Assembly (NCBI RefSeq): GCF_000512585.2
Contig: NC_089245.1
Span: 62,001-126,000, forward strand
Source of the DNA: Kwoniella bestiolae CBS 10118
Lineage: Eukaryota; Basidiomycota; Tremellomycetes; Tremellales; Cryptococcaceae
DNA length: 64,000 nt
Direction of reading: 5' to 3'
The translations under genes and the position numbers were made by a program. Positions 12,014-24,552 of the stretch are shown piece after piece. The notes under the pieces are model-generated. The model made no database searches and had not been told where the DNA came from. It was given only the letters and a program-made list of their open reading frames with translations. Each line of letters begins with the position of its first letter. The stretch's first letter is position 1.

Positions 12014-15000
12014 ATGCCTCTCATCATCGACTCTTTCCAGAATATACGCAAGGTGCTCATTGCCAATAGAGGTGAAATAGCATGTCGTATCATCAGATCG
12101 TGCAAAGAGCTCGGTTTGACCAGTATAGCAATCTACTCGAAAGCGGACCGATCAAGTGCTCATGTAAGATTGGCGGACGAAGCGTGGCTCCTACCTGGGA
12201 ATGATCAAACAGCCTACATAACGGAGGAAGATGTTTTGGAGATCGCTAAAAAGAGCGGCGCTCATGCGGTCATCCCCGGATACGGTGAGCAGCTTGGACG
12301 AGTTCATCATGAGAACGTAGCTTAGGTAGTATCACAGGGTTCCTCTCTGAGAACGATGGTTTTGCGGAGAAGGTAGAAGCAGCAGGGTTGACGTGGGTCG
12401 GCCCATCGTCGGAAGTCATAACGAAGTTCGGTTTGAAGCATACAGCTCGTGAATTGGCTGTGCAGGCAGGGGTGAGTCGCAGATCCCCTTGAATACCACA
12501 AGGATCACGCTGATATAATCGCAGGTACCCGTCATTTCTGGTACCGATCTTCTCAATTCGGCAGAAGAAGCTTTAGCAGCAGCCAGCAAAATTGGCTATC
12601 CTGTAGGTCCCACCGGTTGACCCGACAGCGATCTTACGCTCACGTGTGCGACTAGGTGATGCTGAAAGCAACCGCCGGAGGAGGAGGAATGGGTTTGCAG
12701 ATATGTTGGAATGAGTCCGAAATTGAAGCCGCGTTCCATTCCGTCCACGCTAGGGGTGCAACCTTGTTTAAAAACACCGCAATGTTTATGGAGAAATACG
12801 TCGCAAAATCAAGACATGTTGAAGTTCAGGTGTTTGGTAACGGTTTAGGCGGAGCCGTTCACTTCGGTGAAAGAGAATGTAGTATTCAAAGGAGACATCA
12901 AAAGGTAGTAGAGGAGTGTCCTTCACCTTTTGTGCACAAGAGATCAGGTAGGCACGGTCGAACTCGATCAATATCCACCAATGTGCTGACACAAACTCCA
13001 GAAATGCGGGAACGCTTGACCAGCTGTGCAGTATCATTAGCAAGCAACGTATGTTATGGCAGTGCGGGCACGGTAGAGTAAGTGGCTCGTAGTTTTGTCT
13101 GCCCAACAAAGGTACTGACGTATGATACACACAGGTTCTTGGTTGACGACACCGATGGATCTTTCTACTTTTTGGAGATGAAGTGAGTCCAAAATTCGAT
13201 GAAGTGGGCTAACGTCATTTTCAGCACTCGGTTGCAGGTGGAGCACGGTATCACCGAAATGTGTTATGATGTTGACCTCGTGTCACTGATGCTGCAACAA
13301 GCGGAGATGCAAGCTCGAGGGAAAGGGGGTCTGGACATCGATGCTTTGAAAGCATTACAGAAGACTACTCCAACTGGATTCGCCATCGAAGCCAGAGTAT
13401 ACGCCGAAGTACCCTCTAGGAACTTCGCCCCTTCTCCTGGACTCTTGCAGCATGTTGATTGGTATGAAGCGCCAGGTGTCCGAGTGGATACATGGATACA
13501 GTCGGGTACAAACATCTCGCCGTTCTACGATCCCATGATAGCCAAGGTGATTGTCTGGGACCGGGATTCGCATGACCAAGCTACCGATAAGATGCTGTCT
13601 ACCCTCACCCGATCAAAAGTGCAGGGATGTCCAACAAATTTCCAGTACCTAGCCGCGATTGTCGGCTCAAACGCATTCCGCATCGGTGACACTACCACGG
13701 CGTTCTTGACAAGCGATCACTTCAAATTTTCACCAACCACTGTGGACGTCATCTCCGGAGGGGCATATACGACTGTGCAGGACCTTCCAGCCAGAAAAGG
13801 TGTTGGCAATGGTGTGCCAGAGAGCGGTCCCATGGATCCAGTCTCTTTTAGAGTTGCGAATCTTTTGGCAGGGAACGATGAGAACATGGAAGCTCTCGAG
13901 GTCACCCTAGTGGGACCTGAACTCTTGTTCCACGCACCAGCTATAGTAGCAGTAACAGGAGGTGTGGTGGATATCGTAGTCGATGGCGAAAAGGGGGACA
14001 TGTATACGTCGCTGTTGGTACCTGCGGGCAAGAAATTGAAACTCGGTATGGTATCTTCGGGATGTAGAAGTTACATTGCAATTAAAGGTGGTTTCCCCAC
14101 CATCCCTGTATATCTGGGATCAAAATCGACTACCACGACTCTGAAATTAGGTGGGGTTCAAGGCAGACATTTGCTCCCGAATGACAGTCTAGACCTTGAT
14201 CCCAGAACGGAAGAATGGGCGACTAAGTATAGGACCATCGGGATCCCTCAAAACGCTAGGCTGGACGGAATATGGAAGAACAAATGGGATCTTTACACGA
14301 TGCCTGGTCCGCATGATGAGCCAGATTTCACGACTGAAGAAGGCAAGTCAATAGCTTATGCACAGGGAGCCGAAGCTAATGCTCGCTCGCAGACCGACAA
14401 ACCCTGTACGAGACCGAATGGAAGATCTCCCACAATGCTTCTCGATCGGGTTACCGACTTAAAGGACCAAGGCTCAACTGGTCGAGAGAAGACGGCGGAG
14501 AAGGTGGGAGTCATCCTGCCAATGTCATTGATGAGCCATATTCATATGGTGGTCTCAACTGGAACGGGGATGACCCTGTCATCCTTCCTGTGGTGAGTGG
14601 ATTTCTGAGGGGTCATAGATCACAGCTGATCCGTATGTCGCAGGATGGTCCTATGGCTGGAGGTCTTGCAATCACCAACACCGTCGTTCGAGGTGACTTC
14701 TGGCGACTAGGTCAGTGTCGTCCAGGTGATTCGATCAGATTCAAGAGGATCTCTTGGGATTCCGCTCTTGTTCTCCGACACAGAACCGAGGAGTACGTCT
14801 CGCAGATCAAGGGATATCTAAACGGTCAAATCTCCTCAGGCGTACTCAAACCCATCGACACAGATCTCCCAGAAGACTGGGAGGAGACGATCTTGCATCA
14901 TACTCCCTCGGATCCTGCTAAGAAAACCATTGAAGTGAAATACAGACAAGTAAGTGATTAACCTCAAGAGAGGATCGTAACTAGGGCTAACATGGATTTA

Positions 15001-16559
15001 GGCCGGTGATTGTCACATTCATGTGACGTATGGATCCATGACAGCCAGTGCGTTGATCAGAGTTCACATTCAACATCGATTGAATAAGATCGAATCTGGG
15101 GAAGTCAAGGGCGTTGTTGCAGTGATCGGCTGTGCTCGTTGTAAGTATTTCATAATGCGTCCTTTGAACCTATCACTGACTACGGTGGGATGTGAACAGC
15201 ATACAACGTTCAATTCGATCCTTTGGTCACTACGCAGAAAGAGATGCTTGCTCGACTGATAGCTCTCGAAGAGGCGTTAGAAAAAGCATCCCACTCACCT
15301 CTACCCAGTCGACTATTCAAGTTCCCCATCCTCCTGGATGATCCACTGTCCAAGCAAGCGATACAAGACTACATGGCGACTGTTCGGGAGTCAGCGGTGT
15401 ATCTACCGGATAATATGGAATATATAGCCAAAGCCAACGGCGTCAAGGACAGAGAAACAGCCCTCAAGTCGATTGTCACTTGCCCCCAGCTCGTTGTGGG
15501 AGTCAGTTTCTTGGCAGGACTGCCTTTCATGCTGCCCCTTGATCCTAGGTGAGTTGTCGATCTCGTGACTCGCAGTCAAGTACAGACTGATCAGTCGAAC
15601 AGATTGATCTATGTGGCTCAAAAATACAACCCTGTAAGAGCTTTCACAGCTGAAGGGACAGTTGGTCTAGGGGGACCTTTGACAGTCAGTGAGTGTAATT
15701 CTAGCTCGGCTTGACCTCTCAGAGACGCTGATCAACAGTACAGTCTACCCTATGGAGTCTCCTGGAGGCTACCAGCTGTGGGGTCGAACGTTGTCAACGT
15801 GGGATGTGAGTTTCTCTACGCAAATATAGCAGAATGCGCTCTACGAAACTGACAATGGGCCATATGAACCAGCCTCACGCTGCCAAACCTGGGTTTGAAC
15901 ATCCTTGGCTCTTGCGCGAATTTGATCAGATCCAGTTCTATGAAGTAACGTCCAAGGAGTTTGACGATATCTACGAGCAATTCAAGACCGGTCGTTTGAC
16001 CTTTGACGTGGAAGAAACCACTTTCGATCCAGAATCCTATGAGAAGTTCATAGATTCAATTGCTGAGGAGACGGCCGACTTTGTGAGGAAGAGGAATTTA
16101 GCCACTAAAGCAGCAACACAGGAGGAGAACAGATTGGTGCAGGCATGGAGGGAGAAACAAGATCAGAATGCTGCAGAAGGGGGGGACGACGCTGGCTCGG
16201 AGGGTGAGTTACTTGTCTCCAAGCTAGAAACGAGAGTCCACTGATCTTGATCTGGTCACAGGCGAGGGCACTACGGTCATCGCGCCGATGACCTCGAGTG
16301 TCTGGAAAGTCAATGTCAATGTCGGCGATGAGGTAAAAAACGGTCAAGTGGTAGCTGTCTTGGAAGCCATGAAGATGGAAATCGGTAAGTCGATCTGCTG
16401 CACTCTGAACAGCCATCTCATTTTTCTTACACAATGGATCTCTCTGTCGCAGCTGTGCGAGCCGATGCAAGCATGGACGGTAAGACAGTCAAGAAGATTG
16501 TATCTCCACCTGGGACAGTCTTAGATCCCGGTCAAGTCATCATGACTTTGACCGAGTAG
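12014..16559 (+). CDS. lamA: Fused biotin-dependent carboxylase: biotin carboxylase - AHS2/PxpC - AHS1/PxpB - biotinyl domain (LamA-like)
   Basis: Multidomain enzyme of about 1230 residues, organised like the carboxylase half of urea amidolyase but with no amidase part. Order: biotin carboxylase (VLIANRGEIACRIIR, ATP loop KATAGGGGMGL, signature FLEMNTRLQVEHG across an intron); AHS2/PxpC domain (GGAYTTVQDLPARKGVGNGV, ESGPMDPVSFRVANLLAGN); AHS1/PxpB domain (GDCHIHVTYGS, FLAGLPFMLPLDPR); a linker; and a C-terminal biotinyl domain with the biotin lysine in VLEAMKMEI. Cytosolic. It probably carboxylates an amide nitrogen with ATP and bicarbonate, by analogy to urea carboxylase; paired with the adjacent PxpA gene, a lactam or 5-oxoproline is the likelier substrate than urea. 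About 15 short introns; one at 14343-14392 must use a GC donor to keep frame. Confidence 0.92.
14343..14392 (+). other. GC-AG intron inside the lamA-like gene
   Basis: The open frame continues here without a stop but loses similarity to the family (it would run into an unrelated tail ending near 14596). Removing 50 nt that start GCAAGT and end CTCGCAG, with a GCTAAT branch site, joins TTEE to DRQTLYETEW and then SGYRLKGPRLNWSREDGG. The restored frame has the expected PxpC continuation and feeds into DGPMAGGLAITNT after the next intron. GCAAGT is the usual form of a rare GC donor. Confidence 0.8.
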
Positions 16560-17055
16560 ATAGAGGATAGATTGTTTGTGAACATAACGTTTTGAAAGGG
16601 TTCACCTGAAGGCCTGAAGGCGTGTACAGATTTTTGGTTCTTGTATCAGTAGTAACGCCCACTATCCTAAGTATGAATGCTTGATAAATTGCATGCTTTC
16701 GTTCCACTGGTGAGCAGCCTACAACGAAAAGCGCGATTATGCGTCCGAAGCACAATGCCAGTCCGGAATGTGGGTGGACCAAGACAAGGGTAACTCTACT
16801 CCACGATATCTAAGCGAAGTGGAGAAGTGGGATCTCTTCCTCTGCGTTTCCCCTGTTCTACTTGAGGCGTCGACAAAGTTGCGTAAAATAGTTGGCTACC
16901 TCCTGAAGGGAAGTTAGTGGTTGAACATCCCATTTAACCCGGCCAAAGAGCAACCGGCCAATGCATTCACTCATCGATTGTGAGATATTTGACGCAGCTT
17001 CTTTCATTCGATCTACAAGTCATACACAACCATTGCCATCATATGTTATAGCACA
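16560..17055. other. Intergenic region, promoter of the Zn2Cys6 gene
   Basis: No gene seen. Two direct copies of CCGGCCAA lie 15 bp apart at 16939-16946 and 16954-16961; the second also forms a CCAAT box. They may belong to the regulator's own promoter. Confidence 0.4.
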
Positions 17056-20000
17056 ATGTCAACCGGAGAGTCATCAACACCCTTCAGCCCCGATCAATCA
17101 AGCAATGATAGACCAAAGAAGAAGCGGACCAATGTGGGAAAAGCTTGTGAGCCTTGTCGAAGAAGGTATGTTCTCCGTGTGAGACTTAGAGCATAGAAGT
17201 GTGCTAACGCGATGTCATGTAGGAGATGCAAATGCGACGGAATCAGACCGTCTTGTACCACTTGTGCAGTATACAAAGTGAGTCAATCTACATGAAAGGA
17301 TGTGCGTGTGCGTGCGTCTCTGATAAGAGAGATAGGACGAATGTTACTGGGAACCTCGAGAAGATTATCGGAAACCACTATCTCGTCAACAAGTACAAGC
17401 TTTAACTACTCGGGTACAGGACTTGGAGAGGCTGCTTCGAGAGCACGGACTGGATCCAGGGACCGCTGGCCATGTCAAAGAAGGATCGGACGATGAGGGA
17501 GGACAGCATAAGAAGGAGAAAGATAAGGTGATTAATACTTCGGGCGATTTAAGGGAGTGGACACAGGATCACTTGGTATGTCACTGTCCTCTTGATACAC
17601 ATACATACCCATCGGGACCGCTTCCAAAATTGGCCATATGTATTTGATACTAACGCATGTGATCAGGTGGAAGCAGAGACAGGTGATTTGCAAGTCCACG
17701 GCCCGACGTCAGCATTTCGTCATCTAGGCAAATACAGCGATGACCGAATTAGCAGACTGAACAATGAGATGTCACCAGAATCGCCAGATCCCCTGCCGAC
17801 TGGCTATACTAGATATTTGCCCTCGGATGTGTATTTGACGGAGGAGCAGCACGATCAGGCGGTGGATAGGTTCTTTCGGTTCTATGGGTGCTGGGGTGAG
17901 TCCGGAAGAACAATCATAACCTAGTCTCTGTCCTCTTCCCCTCGCATTGATACCTTACACCCTTTTAGGACAACGAACCAACCCCATCTTGTTCCGCCAA
18001 GACCTTCTTACCGCTTTGTACGTGGACAGTCACGTCCAGCATGTCAAAACTCCACATTATTCGCCGATGCTGCACAATGCTATTCTCGCCATTGGGCTAG
18101 GGATGAGCGACGACCCATATCTGCGGGCATCAGAAACTAGAAAGTCGTTTGCTAAGAAAGCAAAAGACTACATAGACTATGAAGGGATGAACCCTACCGT
18201 TGCCACCGTCCAAGCGTTCGCACATTTGGCCTCCTACCATAGCCTAGCAGCAGAACATAATCTAGGCTGGCTTTATATCGGCCAAGCGCTGAGGACTGGA
18301 GTGGCTTGTGAGTGTTGCAAATCGCATCACCCACGCAGTACTCCAAGCTGATTATCATCCGGTGTGACCTAGTGGGCTTGAACATGGACGATACTAGGTT
18401 ATTAAGAAAAGGCAATGTCACCTCCGTTCAAGCTAGAGAAGTGAGTTAGCTCAAGGGGATACCCATCACCTGATGTTGACTGACACGCTTTCCCTCCCCA
18501 TAGCGCAATGTCACATTCTGGACCACATTCATCCAAGAAGGGTTATGGGCGCCTTACATAGGGCGACCTCTTTCACTGCCCGATTTTACGGCACAACCAC
18601 CCACAGTAGACGAAGAACTGGATCAACTGGTCTGGCAGCCTGAAGATCCTCCGACGGGAATAGACTGCACACTCAAAGCGCAGCCCGGTATGCTGAGCAC
18701 TACTTTCTGTCATACGGTGAAATTGATGAAGATCGGTGAGAGGATTATGAATACGCTGTGAGTGCTCCTATATACTCGTCCCGACTCCCCAGTAACTGAA
18801 ATTCCAACACAGGTATGGCATCAAAGCGGATATGTCAACCCTCATACGTACCGGTGTCATCAGCGAAATCAGGTATGTACATCAACACATGCATGGATTG
18901 GTAGCTAATATCGTTATAGTCTGTCCTTAAGCACTTGGCTGGAAAGTCTGCCGCCAACTCTCACATTCCACAACCACGTTCCGAAGAACGGTCTGCCCCA
19001 TATTTTAATGTTGCACCTGTCACACGCATGGCTTGTGATACTTCTCCACCGTCCATTCTACCGACCGCTCGCTCCTCTACCTAACGGATCAAACAGCGAT
19101 AACGCTACGCCACCGGGCACTTCTACTGCAGCTTGGGCTGTCAAGGTGAGGGTCACTCTGCCTTTCAATTATGGGCCTAAAAACTGATTTGTAACCCTTA
19201 CTTAGCAATGCGATCGAGCTGCCCTTCACGTGATAACCCTTCTAACAACATGGCATCGTTTCCACAATCTGCGATTCTGTCCTCCAACGGCAATCCAATG
19301 CTGTTTCATTGCAGGTACCACCCACTTATTGTCGTTGGCCAGTGCACAATCGCCCAAGAAGCAAATAGAATCTCTCAATCGAGCGCAAGAATGTATCAAA
19401 CTTATGAAGCTTATGGCTGTTTCCTGGCCTGCCGCTCAGCATCAACAAGTTTTGCTGGAAAACCTGTTATCCGAATATGGGATCTCGCTAGGCTCACAAA
19501 GGTTGACTCAACAAATTGATCAAATGAATCTCGCAAAGGTTGAACCGGATCCTCCACCTATGTCAAACGCGATCGACCGCACCGCTCACAAAAGCTCTCA
19601 ACACATGCCCGCTGTTCAATCAGGCACATCCGATCAGGCATACCTATCCAGTTCTCAAAACGTTAACAGTATGACTGTCCCCGATCTTTCAGCATTTCCA
19701 ACAATTCCCGTCACTCCCCTCAACCCTCCAATGGTGCCTACCTCGAACGTCATTGATGAGTTGAATGCATGGATGGGAATAACTACCAATGGGATGAATC
19801 ATGGCAGTACTAGGTACGTGTTTTGGAATGAGTCGTTCGATGTATCCTTCCTCTCTTAGACCGACTTTCTGACCTACCGACTTTGCAGCTATCCGACCAA
19901 CACCTTCAATCCGATAGCATCAAGCTTCGACGCGTCTGCCTTACCTTCGATCATAAATACACTTATGCCAAATTACAATTACAGCCGGCCACACGGCCAG

Positions 20001-20171
20001 GACCAAGCTCAGGGTTCCTCTCACAACCAGCAGGCTGACAACCAATATACAGCTTGGGATCCCAATGGATCTGGTCTTGATGCTGATACTCAGGCCTTAC
20101 TAGATAACATTTTGAGACCTCATCTGGATGTAGAAGATCCGTTGCAATTTGACTTTAGTTCGGAATTTTAG
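17056..20171 (+). CDS. Zn2Cys6 transcription factor with fungal middle homology region
   Basis: Nuclear DNA-binding regulator. Start MSTGESSTPFSPDQ (17056), then a basic patch RPKKKRTNVGK. The zinc cluster is split over three exons: ACEPCRRRRCKCDG, then IRPSCTTCAVYKDECYWE, giving C-x2-C-x6-C...C-x2-C-x6-C. A linker and heptad-like segment (RVQDLERLLREHGL) follow, usual for dimerisation. The large central part (HNAILAIGLGMSDDPYLRAS, LASYHSLAAEHNLGWLYIGQ) is the fungal-specific middle homology region. The tail is Gln/Asn/Pro-rich and ends in acidic DPLQFDFSSEF, a likely activation region. About ten introns. It sits directly behind the carboxylase, so it may control the lactam locus, as AmdR does for lam genes in Aspergillus; I cannot show it is an AmdR orthologue. 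Confidence 0.88.
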
Positions 20172-20225
20172 AAGATGCCCACCGGTACCTCGTTGTACAT
20201 CGCTGTATAGATTGTTGACATATGA

Positions 20226-20714
20226 AATGCATTTTTTCCGAAGTTTGGAGAAGACAAGGTACTTTCATATATTGAAGCTGGTCGATCAGAAGGTGCTAGA
20301 GTTGTAACCGGTGGACAGAAATACTCCGCGTCAGGATTTGACGATGGCTTATGGGTTGAGCCTACGTTCCTGGCGGACACCAAAGTTAATATGATGGTTG
20401 TTCAGGAAGAGATCTTTGGACCTGTCATTGTCGTATCGAATTTCAAAGATGAGAAGGAGGTTGTTGAACTAGCCAATAGTACCATTTACAGTCTTGCCGC
20501 AGCAGTATTCACCAACGATGCAAACCAACAAACTAGACTAGCTCAACAGATCGATGCGGGCACGATATGGCTGAATCAGTATGGTATCTTATACCCCAAC
20601 GTGCCCTTTGGAGGTTTCAAGCATTCCAGGATAGGTCGGGATTCGGGCACTTACGGACTAGAGGCTTATCAGCAGGTGAAGGCTGTCCATCAGAACTTAA
20701 CTCAGACGATGTGA
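20226..20714 (+). pseudogene. Aldehyde dehydrogenase relic, 5'-truncated (C-terminal third only)
   Basis: One uninterrupted frame of about 160 residues matches only the C-terminal third of NAD(P)-dependent aldehyde dehydrogenases. It begins near KFGEDKVLSYIEAGRSEGAR and runs through EPTFLADTKVNM, the EEIFGPVIVV segment and ANSTIYSLAAAVFTND. It ends with the hallmark VPFGGFKHSRIGRDSG and GLEAYQQVKAVHQNL, then TGA. The frame is closed upstream by TGA at 20223-20225. Nothing like the Rossmann half, catalytic Glu or catalytic Cys is seen in the preceding regulator. It therefore cannot be a working enzyme unless joined to distant exons. It starts 54 bp after the regulator stop. An intact gene here would have suited oxidation of the semialdehyde made from GABA, but that is inference. 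Confidence 0.75.
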
Positions 20715-21158
20715 GTGTTTGTGTGATTTGATCGGACTTCGATGCTGACTGCTGATATCACACGCGAGCAGTTCATGGCCACTTTAGACACTGACACCCC
20801 GTCGTAGCACGAATATGGAATAGAAAATAGACCTCGAGGAGTAATATAGATCAGATGAAAAAGAATCCTGTGGCGATACCTCATGTCAGGTCACTGGTGC
20901 GTGTTGGAATGGGCCTTCTAATCACCCACGCCTCGGATGGTATCAAACATTATCCCAAATTTACTTGTGCATATCAGACATCGAGCTCATGATGACGGAG
21001 CAACTAAAACTACTACGACTACAACTTCCTCGCACAAACAGCATTACTGATTCTCACTCCAAACGTCAAGTCTCTTCGCTCCCGGCAACCATATCCTCGC
21101 AATACCACCACAGGCATGTTCCCATTTATCCTGACTTCTAGCCCCGCACTTATGCTGT
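20715..21158. other. Intergenic region
   Basis: Between the aldehyde dehydrogenase relic and the 3' end of a minus-strand MFS gene. No gene or repeat recognised; I saw no further aldehyde dehydrogenase fragment. Confidence 0.45.
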
Positions 21159-23686
21159 CTAGCAGAGGTATCGGAAATGAGGGTTCTCTGCAATCATGAG
21201 GGCAACGGTCAGTGTCGATGCGCAAGATTGAGCGATGATCAGCACACTCACGTCGATCCGTGATATCAGTTTCCCCTGCTATCTTGTTCTGATAATCCCT
21301 CTCCTCCAGGGTCAGACCACTGGTCTCGTATGCTTGGTCTCTCTTCTTGTTCTCACGCATCAGGTAGATCCACCATGAGAGGAGAATAACGGCGTTAATG
21401 GCCATGACTATTGCGTTGGCGGTCTACAATACAATTCCGATCAGCCTGGAAACTCTGGGGAGTTGGTTGCTGCAGGTACTCACAAGACCTTTCAGGTATC
21501 GTGGTGCGTCGCTAGCTCGCATGGTTTGCGATCCTATCATATTGCCTGCGCAGTAGGCCTAGGAGTCGCATTCGATACATCAGCGAGACTCGCCCTCTAG
21601 CAGGTATGCTACAAAACGACTGGGCTATCCCAAAGGAGACCTTACGCTTAACATCGCTTGTAGGCTGCGAAATGATTTACTCACGATCAAGGCAGAAGCA
21701 CCTGTGAAACTCTTCTTGGTCCTACCAGCCGAGTTGAGAGGTAATATAGCCCAGATGAGGAAAGTTGCGCAGGCTACAGAAAGGCATTCATTGGTCAGGT
21801 ATTTTCATGCTGAGCTTGGACGCGATTGCTTTGATCACTGTGGCTATCCTTAATTGATCCGTGCCAATCAAGGAAAGAAGACAGGATGAACCAACTTACA
21901 CAGTACGAGGTTGAATGAGAACGCGGCCCAAAGTTGCCATTCTAGACACACGGGTCAATCTCGACATCCCTTTAATTTCAAAGATACATTAGAAGGCATA
22001 TGTCACTCACTGCTGGCATCCTTGGCAAGACCAACATATAGGAAGACAATCATTTCCAACAATGTCCAGGTGATGGCCAGCGGGAACCTAGATTTGGGGA
22101 AATACGTCACAGCGACTGCAGAAGCGATGATGACACAAAATCCGATTGCGTTGGCAGGTAATTGGTACAAGATCGATTGAAGCGGAGTGAAACCGAATCC
22201 GGTGTAGACGAGAGCAGTGAAGGTGGTCAGAACTCCATTGGGAATGGTAGCGGTCAGGTTGAATAGGACGATGAACCAGTATTGCGGGTCGACAAGAGAT
22301 TCTTTCACTTGACGCCAATCCCAAGGGTGTCGACCGGCATCTCCAGCTGGATGGGAAGTGAGGTCAGCAAATGATTTTCGCCTCGAAATGACACCATTCC
22401 ATCAAGTTTCGGTCACAATGATCTTCAGTGGAAGCTAAGCCCGGTCACACCGACGAGATCATTCGGAAAAGGTGTGAAATCAGCGATCGAAATGAATACT
22501 CACTTCCGTTTGAAATGATCCTAGAGTGAGCCATGGTCTTCCTTTGCTTGCTCAACCACCATACATCATTGGGTATACCGACAAAGACGAGAACCAGGAT
22601 ACCCGCGAAGACAGTGAGCGAGCCCAGGAAGAAATTGATAGCTCGCCAGCCAGCGATCCCACCATCTTCGGCGGCCTTTTTGGCTATCGCATAGCTGGAT
22701 CAAGCGTGAGACTATCGATGAGCATTCATCTTCGGAAGAACACGATAACAAATATCTGAAAGCGTCAAAGCAAGCTGTGGTAAACTCACATGATGACATT
22801 GAAACAACCACCCAAGAACGCATTCATGGCAAACAGCATACAACTTCTCAACGTAGCTTCAGACCGTTTGTACCACGAAGCTACGACTATATCATTCACA
22901 TGTATCAGCTGCGAATGAAAGATTCATACATGAGGAGGATTTGGGATGTACTCACTGAGCAAAAAACCAGGTGTGACCGAACATTCCATCCAGCCTAAAA
23001 GAACTCTACACATAGATAGCTGAAGGTAATTATGACACAAGCCCAGCCCTATGACTACGATACCCCATAAAATGACGGTCACACCTAGAGCACTAATAAG
23101 ATCATGCTGTCAACGGTAACTCCTTTCCGATTTCGAGGGATCACCGAGCACATACCGGCCGATGGGAAGTCTCTGAAAGACGAAAGACATGGGAATTTGA
23201 CCAGCGAGATAAGCAGAGTCTGTAGTGCGCCGACGTATCAGTCAGTAGCTTTCGTTGGTCAAGCTCGCAGCACGGGAACTCACAGAAATACACGGTAAGT
23301 AGAGAATATTCATCCCCTTTCAGATTCGTGTCCGTTTTCAAACCGAAGACCACTCCAGAAGACAACGAGACTTTATCACTGCATCACCATGGATTGTATT
23401 AGCGTTGGCTTTATCTCGCGTCACCTCTCGCATTCACCCATTCACCCCCTCTCCCTAGATGACCGTAATTTACTCACGCGAATTGTAAACCATATGTCAA
23501 CATCATAATGGGCATCAACACCAAGTCGAACCTCCATCTTAACTTCTTATACTCCTCTTCGCTATACGACTGTTCCGCCAGAATCACATCTTCAACGGCA
23601 TTGAGGTCTTTGAGATGATCTTCAGGTAGCACCGAGGTAGTCACTGCGTCTTTCTCGGACAGGTGTTTCTCGGTGTGCGTCGACAT
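21159..23686 (-). CDS. MFS transporter, allantoate permease (Dal5) family
   Basis: Anion:cation symporter at the plasma membrane, substrate unknown (allantoate, nicotinate, dipeptides and others occur in the family). Start MSTHTEKHLSEKD (23686); upstream in-frame Met at 23785 is less likely. The N-terminus ends YKKLRWRFDLVLMPIMMLTY, a family-typical K-x-x-x-R-x-D-x-x-x-x-P block. The C-terminal half is clear: DPQYWFIVLFNLTATIPNGV, FGFTPLQSILYQLPANAIG, NSAGRTKKSFTGASALIAYC, GNMIGSQTM. The tail ends TDRQNPHFRYLC after a last small intron (about 21190-21250), the usual Dal5-family end. Around ten introns; roughly 500 residues. One of three relatives in the window. Confidence 0.87.
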
Positions 23687-24552
23687 GATGGGACTATGAT
23701 ACACAGCAGCAACGAAAGGGGGTTGAGCTGGTTGAGCTGATCTATGCCTGAAACAACGTCGGCGTATAAGTACGGGACAATTCATTGGAGGTCTTCATTC
23801 CCAAGCGCCCATCCTCTTAGCCCTTATCTACATGCTCCTCTCCCAAGGCCATCACCCAATAAAACTTGCTGAAAAGAATGAGCGTGTGAGGTCGAGATAA
23901 GCTTTGATGCTATATCTCGGTGATTACCGATGAATGAATGACGACTCTCGGTTCTTGTTGAGCTCACGCTGTGCGCCAGGTGTGCAAATGGCGATTTAAG
24001 ATGGATCAGCATTCGTGTCGCAAAAGCTTTACCGTAAGTTCAGCGAGTGGTGGGAACGAAGAACGTAAGGAGATGGAAAGGAACGATTTCATGGAGACGC
24101 TAAATGTGGTTTCTTACCCTAAGTCCGAACTCTGAATAACCGAGTTTGATCCCATTCCAGAGATTGCAGAGGTGGGCATGGACCGTTTTTGCCGAGTATC
24201 ACGCTGAATCTCGGCCGTACGTGCAGTCTCAATCACATGCAGAGAGATTTCTTCAGACTCCCTACCGAGGGTCCTGTCAGTTGTACAGCGCAAATGTGAC
24301 CCGCAAACGACGCTCATCCGCGAAGTCCGGATACGACTTTTTATACTCCTTATCTTGCAGGATGATATGGTACTCTTGAGCTGCAGAGTAGGCATGCAAG
24401 GCGTACAAATGTCTTCTAAGTGACATATTGAACCAGGAGCGAGGGGGTTTGTGACAACGTGTTTGTCTTTGTACGGAGTAATGCAAATTCACCTGTTAGA
24501 TACAGCAATTTGACATTAATTCTATAAAATTCATTGTGAACTATCTATGTGG
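23687..24552. other. Intergenic region
   Basis: Promoter of the Dal5-like gene and 3' side of the second AAAP gene. Several short ORFs on both strands lack motifs and splice support. I see no gene. Confidence 0.45.

Noticed and set aside
13199..14596. Long open frame ending at 14596 as the true end of a carboxylase exon
   Set aside because: The last 70 residues do not match the family; a GC-AG intron at 14343-14392 restores the conserved frame.
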